Assembly (NCBI RefSeq): GCF_004337985.1
Contig: NW_021940918.1
Span: 620,001-684,000, forward strand
From: Pyricularia pennisetigena
Lineage: Eukaryota; Ascomycota; Sordariomycetes; Magnaporthales; Pyriculariaceae
Direction: 5' to 3'
Length of the DNA: 64,000 bases
Part shown: piece after piece, positions 57,060 through 64,000 of the stretch
How positions within the stretch are numbered: position 1 is the stretch's first letter
How the letters are laid out: every line of letters begins with the position of its first letter
Notes under the pieces: generated by a model
Told to the model about the DNA's origin: nothing
Seen by the model: only the letters and a program-made list of their open reading frames with translations
The model's database searches: none
Made by a program: the position numbers and the translations under genes

Positions 57060-58118
57060 CAGTGCAAACCGGTGACGAGGCTTGGGCACTATCACCGTTT
57101 TGATCTTTTGAATGGTGCCCTTTTGATAGAACGTATCGACTAAATATGGAGGAAAAAGACGACTGACATACCGGCATCCCGCTACGCATCAATTCTATCT
57201 CTGGCGGAGCGGTTCTTTATTTCTTTTTTCTTTTGCTCCCACGCTGACATGCAAACTTGTTAGGGGGGCGGGGGAGGGGCTTGCACTCAACCACACTCCC
57301 TCGACCGAATGGTCGCTGAAATTGTCCACGGCCCACCAACTGTTCCATCCTAGGACAAGAATGGAAGGCAGGGGCTCTTAAGATAGTCTAGGGGCAGATA
57401 TTTTGAGGTTACTCCAAGACAAGGCAGGCGAGGAGATCAGTGACAAAGGGCTCTTTGGACACTCAACTTTATCCACCTCAGCCAGGATAAGTTCGGAAAC
57501 TATCATGGGCGGTGGTGTTTGTGGAGATTGCAGGTGATCTTCAAGTTTGGATTGGCTTTGGTCTCATTTCTCGGCGTGCGATGCAGATCTATGACGGCGA
57601 TGGCTGTGATCACTGGCCTTGTAACGGCCCCTCTCGCGTTTCTCTTTTTCTTGTCAGAATCATGGGCACGCACCTTGTCGCCGTGATCCGCAGCGTCCCC
57701 ATCGTTGTGAAATGAAGTCTCTCGTCATCGATTATTCTTCTTCCCTGCGACCACCTCTCCCTAGCAGCCTCGGTGGGCTTTAACTATCAGGAGGATGAGA
57801 CGGATGTCTACCTGCTTCAAGGTATGGTTGTTCCCAATCAGGAATCGCAGCTTATGGCTCACGAGGGCCCGATGAAGAGCCTTGTGTACGGCTTGTTCAA
57901 ACCGAGGTTTATGGGTAAATAAAAGTAACCCTTCTTATCATAACAGATTATCTCCGAAAGTTATCCGTCTACCATTTGATCCAAATTACCGTTCTGATCA
58001 CTCCTCCGTCGTTTGATATGAGGCAGTAGGCTGATTAACGCGCTACGCAGGAGTGGATTCATAATAGGATTTATTGAATGGAGTTGATCTAGGCGGCTTT
58101 GTTGTTATGGACTTGCAA
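57060..58118. other. Intergenic, upstream of GT2
   Basis: Promoter and 5' leader of the GT2 gene are probably within the first few hundred bases. Pyrimidine-poor and G-rich stretches occur near 57,260, but no further gene is seen. Confidence 0.45.
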
Positions 58119-58121
58119 TGG

Positions 58122-58680
58122 TCTTGTACGTATCCGGCACGAACAATCCACCAGCAGCACCTCGCCTCTACCCCACGCCCCTCGATGCAGCCTCAAGGAC
58201 CGATCGCCTCCCAGGTCTTCACAGCTTTGTTTCTCGATGCAACCTCAAAGGAAGGAATGGGCTTAGGAGTGGGCCTTAGAGGTAACTGGGAGAGACCGTA
58301 GTAGGAGGGATGAGGGTCGGGCCTGGAAAAATTCTCTGGGTACTCTTTGTTTGATCGTGGAGTCTTTAGTCTTATGGACCCACCACACTATTTACAGCAG
58401 GAGATGCTGTCTCCTGCAAATGGTGACCTTTTTCGATAAAACCTTCAAGGACCCACTTGGTTAAGTTCATATTGCGGGCGTTATCGAGGCCAGCCATGCC
58501 CGCCAGGGTAAGGGAGACTCGATGCTGTTGACCTGGTATGACCTGCAACAAAAGAGCGTAAGGTACGGGCTGTGCATGAGTGGTAGACACTTGATTCAGG
58601 GCAGACTCAAATGCTCGCAGGCCAGAAGCCCAGAAGGCTTTACCACTCGCGTATGTTGCGTGCATTTATGACTGCCGACA
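58122..58680 (-). repeat. Dispersed module A, copy 2 (inverted)
   Basis: Inverted copy of 47,880-48,385, including the conserved 90-codon frame at 58,372-58,665. It carries an extra ~50-bp segment near 58,195-58,250 that repeats the 'gcatcgag' context. Confidence 0.7.
58372..58665 (-). CDS. Conserved 90-residue reading frame, copy B
   Basis: 97 codons on the minus strand, starting MHATYASGKAFWASGLRAF and ending ASPAVNSVVGP. It aligns without gaps to the frame ending at 48,183, with about 20 differences in 90 residues, many of them conservative (I/V, S/N, Y/H). No upstream exon or family could be identified. Confidence 0.4.
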   Translation of the reverse strand: MHATYASGKAFWASGLRAFESALNQVSTTHAQPVPYALLLQVIPGQQHRVSLTLAGMAGLDNARNMNLTKWVLEGFIEKGHHLQETASPAVNSVVGP

Positions 58681-59237
58681 TGCCTGTCTTATCACTAGAA
58701 AATTTATTTTATAACGCATACCAACACACCATAAGGGACTGTCGTGATTCACTGCGTCTCCCGTACCTGTGTATGGTCACACATATCGATCAGTTTGAGC
58801 TAGAATACCTGTTGAGCTATAGTGGGGAAAACCAGGACGTACGGATGCTGGTTTTGTATTTTTCAATATATCTTATTCTCTTTTTAACCGGCAATCACAT
58901 CCCCGGCTGCTGGTATTAGATTGGTACCGAAAGCTGATGCAGGCATCTTGCTCTATCACCACGTATTTGTCGTCAGCCTAGCCGCAGGATGACTGGCACC
59001 CCAACCTCCTGTCTTTGTATCCATGAACCCGCCACGGTCATCAGATTATGTCTCGCGAGAGAGGTGTCATATGGTGGGTCTTGGAAGGTTAACAAGAGGG
59101 TTCCCTCGCCTCTCTTTCCGGATATTCTTTGCTCAAGTGAGTGTACAATGGTCGTGGATGGGGTGTATACGTTCTATTCTTAATCATTGGACCACCCCGA
59201 GAACAGTAAATGAAAGTCAAAAGGCTGGAGTCGTAAA

Positions 59238-59345
59238 TCAATAAACTAACCTTGACGACACGCCCCGACGCGTTATCCCAATAATTGCGCTACCGTATGT
59301 CGCCCCTGGACCGGCCAGCGCGCTCGATACCAGTCCAGAGAGTGA
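59238..59345 (-). repeat. Dispersed module D, partial copy 3
   Basis: Inverted match to about 49,210-49,310 (shared 'gcgctaccgtatgtcgc' block). Confidence 0.6.
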
Positions 59346-59439
59346 TCTCGTCAAAGCGCAAGTCCTTGCCTTCCGTGAGAGCCCGCTAAAGCACGACCCC
59401 AACCGCGTCGCCCACTTATCCGTACTCAATGATGGGTTT

Positions 59440-59860
59440 TGGTCCTGACAACCGTAGTACGCGCATATGACGACGCGTCTTCCACACATCATTATCATCG
59501 GTCCAATACAACGATAAAGACAACCAAACCCAAGAAATTGTTTGTATTGTTGATCAGTAGACCAGAAAATGGCACGTGCCAAAGATAAATGATTGGATTA
59601 TAGGCTTCGAACAAGTTCTCCACAGCCTCGATGATAGTTGTCAATTTTATTTGATACACAGATCGGCCCACCATGCCCATGAAACCTGCATTATGTACCA
59701 TTCTTACCGTGTGCATTTTCAAGTACCAACATTGTATTGCGCGACTCGCAAGCCGTGAAAAGGGATATCATTATCAGCAGCTGCATTCCTATCCAGAAAC
59801 ATAACAACGCGCCAGACACTACCAACCATTGGGCGACAAGCCTTGGAGGGAAATATAGGT
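59440..59860 (-). repeat. Dispersed module F, copy 2 (inverted)
   Basis: Reverse complement of 12,279-12,690 over about 400 bp. Confidence 0.6.
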
Positions 59861-60132
59861 CTTTGCGTTTTTCATATAAGGGAAGCTTGTTTTGGCATAC
59901 ATGCGAACTATAATAATATTATTTTCCCTTTGCGATTCGTACTGGAACACGTAGATTGCAAAGGTGCGGCAGGATAGGGCTCTCCTAACTTGGTTCTGCT
60001 ACTCCCATAGAGTTTCGTAGCGCTTATCGGTGTGGCTTGCTACCACGGCTAGCTTGATTACTTCGATAGAAAAGACCTCCGGTTGGCCGTTTGCCCGGCC
60101 GATGTCCCATTTCTGGGCGATCCAGAATATAT

Positions 60133-60989
60133 TCAGTTGGCATCAAACCTGAGGTTCCAAGGGTGGACAGAGGACATGAACTTTTCCGTATTGAGCTCGT
60201 AGTCACGCTCAAGCAATATGTCGACAAACCTGGGACCGGTATTAGTGTAAAGTTTGCCTTTGATTTTTTTATAGTTAAGCATGCGGCCTTTACAATGTTT
60301 GAGGAGGCGGCGCAGTTTGTCGTTAAGGCGCTCACCCGATTCGATAAAATTATTGACCATTTCCCTGTTTTCCAGAGTTCGGATATCCGGCATGATTTCG
60401 CCGGCACGTTTAATTTTGCCCGAAATTTGGATAAAAAGCAGCTAGAGCTCGCCAGAGATGCCAATCATTTCACGACCCTCAGGTCCATATTGGACGTGGG
60501 CGGCCCAATCGTAAATCCACTTGCCCAGGGAGTTGGCGTCGAAAACGCTACCGGCCGAGATAATGGGAATTTCGAGGGGATTCCAGTGAGATAGTGAGTA
60601 GCCCTTTGGGATTTGGTGCTTTTTGGCGTCCTTTTAAGTAGCCGGACGATGCTTTTGTTCCGGGGGAGGAGGAGTGGTCGAGAGTATGATTCGTGTTGTT
60701 TTGACGAAAAGCTTGTGTGCTTGCTGGAGCTGCCAGGGGCAGTGTTTTTGCGGGTTGACAAAAAGGGCCGACGACTACGGGCTGATCGGCGAGGCTCTTG
60801 GTTTGATGGCGACGCTTTTACATGTCTGGTTAACTCGTAGTAGGAATTGTAGTAGGCTCTTTTCTTTTCGAACCATATGTTTTCGTCCCATAACGTGTGC
60901 GGAGGATAATAGGTTTGCGAAGGCCACGAAGCAGGGTAAAATACAGTGCCGTAGTGGCCAGAGCTGTTACATCGTGGAGATTGAAGCAT
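60133..60989 (-). pseudogene. gp1-like family pseudogene
   Basis: Minus-strand counterpart of the intact gene at 49,527-50,501, aligned over almost its whole length. A one-base shift near 60,600 moves the conserved domain (KGYSLSHWNPLEIPII, FDANSLGKWIYDWAAHVQ) out of the starting frame. The conserved Trp in GELW is TAG at about 60,449. After it the domain continues (IQISGKIKRAGEIM, IRTLENREMVNNFIESGERL) to a premature stop after RFDAN. The two lesions mean it cannot make the full protein, but overall similarity is still high, so decay is fairly recent. Confidence 0.75.
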
Positions 60990-61206
60990 TTGGCTATGTT
61001 TGGCGGAAATGTTTGGGGAAAGTTATATAAAGTAATTTCAGTTAAAATGAGGACCGACTTACAGCAAAGAAATCGGCAGACTGGAGCTACAAATCCCTCT
61101 TTTGTGAATGAAAAAATAAAGCACCCATATATACATCACTGTTAGACATTGAAAGTGTGGTAATTTCCATAACGCGTCCTGTAACGACGCGTCTCCCTTT
61201 TTTTGT

Positions 61207-61488
61207 TTGGCAATCTCTGACGGTGGAACGGTTGATGAAATGTACCGTATGAAAACTCTCCCCTGGAGCAATGAGTATTCCTGCTATGCTGCATCCACGC
61301 CCCAAAGGGTAAATACCGCGTACCATAATGACGCTATGCATTGTTACAACATACATAATCCCACAATACATCTCCAAAGCAGCCATGAAAAAGAATCTCT
61401 AACGGCAGGGTTCCTTGTTTATGATGCAAGGAAAAGCCCGTTGTTACGCATTGAAGGAAACAAGTACTACCGGTACAGGGGGTTCTGA
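61207..61488 (+). pseudogene. Possible relic related to 51.9 kb
   Basis: This frame starts near GGTVDEMYRMKTLPW and aligns loosely, inverted, with the minus-strand sequence at 51,800-51,930 (VDGIYRMQTSPW). Beyond about 40 codons the similarity fades. A GC-rich motif like that of module F lies just upstream (61,170-61,190). Confidence 0.25.
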
Positions 61489-61489
61489 T

Positions 61490-62180
61490 CGCCTGAATAC
61501 GAACGAGCACGCTTAATAAATCGTGATGTCCGGGTTACAATCTTCGCCCTCGGATTTGTTACTTCTTACCGACATGACGACGATCCCTTGCCAGAACTGT
61601 TCTGAGAGGGGGACTAAGGACGGTTGCACAGATTGTGGGATCAAATCATTGGAAAAGCTCCAATGATGTAATGGGCTACTAAACCGCGGTACAAAACAAC
61701 AGGTTTTGTAATTGACAAAGACAAAGTCCAGAGCACAAACAGTGACACGTCGTGAAACCCTGCAAAATGCCAACCCAATTTGATTTAGTAAGTGAAAGCT
61801 GATATGATTTAGTTTTCCTATCCTCCGAGAGACGCAGCGTGAAGATTGGGGGTGGTGGGTCCGTGGAGGTTGCATCGAGAGACGAGCGGTGGAGGCCGGA
61901 GAGGTATATGCTTGGTTGATTAGCTTTCCATAGGCAGTCGTTGCAGGGAGGTTTGCGAGTCACTAGCTTACCATCCAATCCTGGAATTTGCAGTCCTGAA
62001 GACCCGGGTGGATAAGTCGAAGGAACGCAATGGGTTTCTCCCTCTTGAATATTAGAATTCGTACATCCGCATTTGTATCCAGATGAAACGTTCTAACCTG
62101 ATCGTGATGGCCTTTGGTATGTAATTTATTCATCGATCCCCGATGTCTCCCATGCGTGTATCATTCTCACCGTACAATAT
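61490..62180. other. Intergenic, upstream of the F-box-like gene
   Basis: No gene supported. A minus-strand frame at 61,513-61,875 has no motifs. Confidence 0.45.
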
Positions 62181-62249
62181 ACACAGGCTTTGCAAGCAGC
62201 GACACCAGCAGGGCAACCAACTAAACCCCCAGAAGCCATACATTACAAC

Positions 62250-63653
62250 ATGGTACCAGAACCACGAGCATTCTACCGTCTCTGGCAGGAAGAGCGCGTC
62301 CTCGAAGGCATATATGTAGTTTTGTCCAAACAAGACGTATGCTCTCTCAGGCTCACGAACTCGGCCTGCTGCAATCTTGTTACCAAGCGCATCTTCCGTC
62401 GAACCCACCTGACGTTTACGGCCACCTCTTTTACCAAGGCATCGAGAATTAAGGCCTTGTCGAGGATCGGACACCACATCCAGCACCTGATTTTTACTTT
62501 TGCACACTCTGAAAGTACCTTCCTGCCCCCTCTGGTACACCCAATTACGGGCCATGAAATCAGCTTTCTCTACACGCCCTACACCCATATGGCCTCTTCC
62601 CTCAGCAGGGTAAAAAATGGCAACTCGGACCTCGCCGATGTGCTTACTCAACAGTACCCTCCACTGTTCCACTCTGCGACCAACGTGCCATCCTTTATCA
62701 ACGCCTTTAAGAACCTGCCTAACGTGCGCCATCTAACCATTCGCTGCCCTGGTCAGGAAGCCAGAGAGCGCTACAGGCGAAGTATTGTGGACTATGCACT
62801 TATCAGTCTTCGTATTTGTATGGAGCGTGCACCCCTGGATAAGTTGAGCAAGCTCACGCTCTCATCGGTCCACCCTTCAGCTTTTTTATACCTCAGACAC
62901 GCACCTGGCTTTGGATGTCTCCCTTCGGCCAGCCGCAGATGGCGCCAAATTCAGAAGCTTTACGTGCAGGTGGACTCATGGGACTTTTACGGTCCATCAC
63001 CCGGCCTCGACCACCTAAAGATCATCGAGGACTACATCCGCCTTTTCGCCCCGAACCTTTCAAAGTTCTCCTTTACATGGCTCGGCAGCGGAGGACCATG
63101 CCCAATTGCACTATCAGACGACCCCATGGTTTCACCCCCGCCCGGCTTCCAGAAGCTTTCCAATGAGTCCGCATTTCCCATAAGCCCGCTACTTCCGTGC
63201 CATGGACGGAAGCCAATTACCTTTCCTAGGCTTAGACAGCTGTCAATTCGCAATGCAACCATGAGTGCGACCCAGACGTCGATCCTGTTTCGAACTCATC
63301 AGAGCTCCGTCCGCGATTTTGATTTTGAGAAACACGAGAGAGACCATTACAAGGCAACTGATCTCAGCCATCGTCGTACTAGCTCTCCACCGCACGCCGA
63401 GAAACAAAACCAAAGAAAATCCAAACGAGAAAATCATCTTGGTGAGCCCTCACCGGTAAAGCGCAATCTGGAGCAGGAGGAGGCGCACCGGCGTCTGGCT
63501 GAGGACCCCAATGCACTAAAGTCGGAGTTGCAAAAGGCAAAGGCGATGTTGAAGTCCAGGCTCATGCGTGAGTCCTGTACCGGTCTCCCGCAGTCCCCGG
63601 CTGTGCTGTGCGCCAGGGATGCGATGCGCATGAGTGCTGGTACAAGGCCTTGA
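62250..63653 (+). CDS. F-box-like protein with grafted C terminus
   Basis: A frame of 467 residues from ATG 62,250; open sequence continues upstream to 62,190 after a possible acceptor (ATACACAG), so a 5' exon may exist. Residues ~10-55 are F-box-like (LWQEERVLEGIYVVLSKQD, SLRLTNSACCNLVTKRIFRR). A long leucine-rich-like region follows (NVRHLTIRCPGQ, LDKLSKLTLSSVHPSAFLYL, IQKLYVQVDSWDFYG, PNLSKFSFTWLG) and ends at SSVRDFDFE (~360). F-box proteins recruit substrates to SCF ubiquitin ligases; this fungal subfamily is not characterised. After RDFDFE the sequence switches abruptly to a basic KHERDHYKA...SHRRTSSPPH segment, related to 48,420-48,530, then a coiled coil (ELQKAKAMLKSRLM). The expected family C terminus is missing, so the gene looks truncated and fused. 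Confidence 0.65.
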   Translation: MVPEPRAFYRLWQEERVLEGIYVVLSKQDVCSLRLTNSACCNLVTKRIFRRTHLTFTATSFTKASRIKALSRIGHHIQHLIFTFAHSESTFLPPLVHPITGHEISFLYTPYTHMASSLSRVKNGNSDLADVLTQQYPPLFHSATNVPSFINAFKNLPNVRHLTIRCPGQEARERYRRSIVDYALISLRICMERAPLDKLSKLTLSSVHPSAFLYLRHAPGFGCLPSASRRWRQIQKLYVQVDSWDFYGPSPGLDHLKIIEDYIRLFAPNLSKFSFTWLGSGGPCPIALSDDPMVSPPPGFQKLSNESAFPISPLLPCHGRKPITFPRLRQLSIRNATMSATQTSILFRTHQSSVRDFDFEKHERDHYKATDLSHRRTSSPPHAEKQNQRKSKRENHLGEPSPVKRNLEQEEAHRRLAEDPNALKSELQKAKAMLKSRLMRESCTGLPQSPAVLCARDAMRMSAGTRP

Positions 63654-63659
63654 CTAGGA

Positions 63660-63716
63660 GCTGAGGAACACGAAAGCTTTCATCGCCTCTGTCCGCCTTT
63701 GGAATACATATTAAAC
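63660..63716 (+). pseudogene. Remnant resembling the end of a gp1-like domain
   Basis: Just after the stop of the F-box-like frame, another frame reads RNTKAFIASVRLWNTY-stop, close to NTEKFMTSVRLWN of the gp1-like proteins. The preceding frame ends HECWYKALT. It is probably the broken 3' end of the basic family fused to the F-box gene. Confidence 0.4.
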
Positions 63717-63719
63717 CCC

Positions 63720-64000
63720 TGTTGCAAACTTATATCTTATCCAATCCTTCTCTAAGGCGAGTACAATAAAAGGATGGGCGTGCTTTCCGAGGTATACAAC
63801 TAGGACGACATTTGAAAGGTGTCAAAAAGAACAAACAATGTCTGATGACCTACTTTTCCAATATTTGCTTTTTTATTTTATTTTTTATTTTAATATTTAT
63901 CTTCTCCTACGGTTCGTGTGATCAGGTTTCAACAGCTTTGTTGCGGACGCAGCAAAGCTGACTAAGTCTAAAGAAGGTATTTACAAGCAGTTCCGAATGT
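63720..64000. other. Intergenic, AT-rich end of window
   Basis: Contains a T-rich run (63,868-63,900) and no reading frame of note. Confidence 0.5.

Noticed and set aside
59238..59345. V-ATPase proteolipid-like peptide (ALAGPGATYGSA) in module D
   Set aside because: Only ~12 residues, low-complexity Gly/Ala, and the three copies of module D do not conserve a longer frame.
47827..60989. One simple large inverted duplication of modules A-C-D-gp1
   Set aside because: The order on the right (D, C, A, D, F, gp1, all inverted) is not the mirror of the left (A, C, D, gp1), so separate insertions or rearrangements are needed.

Overview
The window is fungal nuclear DNA. Genes are split by short introns (44-72 nt) with GTAAGT-like donors and CTAAC/CTGAC branch points, intergenic space is long, and the families present (EST1/SMG7-like, Cps1-like GT2, OCH1-like GT32, FHA-kinase, F-box, DUF3723) are typical of filamentous ascomycetes, most likely Sordariomycetes (inference; the species cannot be named from sequence alone). 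No rRNA, tRNA or CRISPR was found. Most of the window looks like a dispensable or fast-evolving compartment: about fifteen plausible genes sit among decayed gene copies and short dispersed repeats.

Layout. 1-1,890 is a repeat unit with a small two-finger C2H2 gene; a decayed second copy lies at 23.33-25.19 kb and a partial one at 10.9-11.45 kb. 2.45-6.05 kb holds a perfect palindrome followed by a three-exon JmjC gene of 1,099 codons. 6.9-8.65 kb is a frameshifted relic on the minus strand. 8.7-20.7 kb is mostly gene-poor, with repeat fragments, one two-exon gene of unknown function (12.96-13.86 kb), a relic of an EST1-like C terminus and a truncated copy of the GT2 3' end. A complete four-exon EST1-like gene is at 20.8-22.95 kb. 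28.9-32.6 kb carries an unknown minus-strand gene, a GT32 gene with one frameshift, and a secreted Ser/Thr-rich protein.

33.4-43.0 kb is the most coherent block: an acidic repeat protein (minus), then on the plus strand a four-exon ferric reductase, a MADS-box protein, a secreted protein that would expose an N-terminal histidine, and a 1,126-aa DUF3723 protein. Ferric reductase plus DUF3723 is the auxiliary-gene signature of Starship giant transposons, so this block may be Starship cargo, although no tyrosine-recombinase captain (DUF3435) is visible here.

43.4-61.5 kb is a repeat-rich zone: an FHA-kinase pseudogene, two copies of a 90-residue conserved reading frame, intact and broken copies of a family usually annotated 'vegetative cell wall protein gp1', and several modules repeated in opposite orientations. 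Embedded in it is an apparently intact four-exon GT2 glycosyltransferase (55.5-57.06 kb, minus). The window ends with an F-box-like gene (62.25-63.65 kb) whose C terminus looks grafted from another family. Gene models with introns were assembled by hand from splice signals and frame continuity; functions rest on recognised motifs, and no similarity search was possible.
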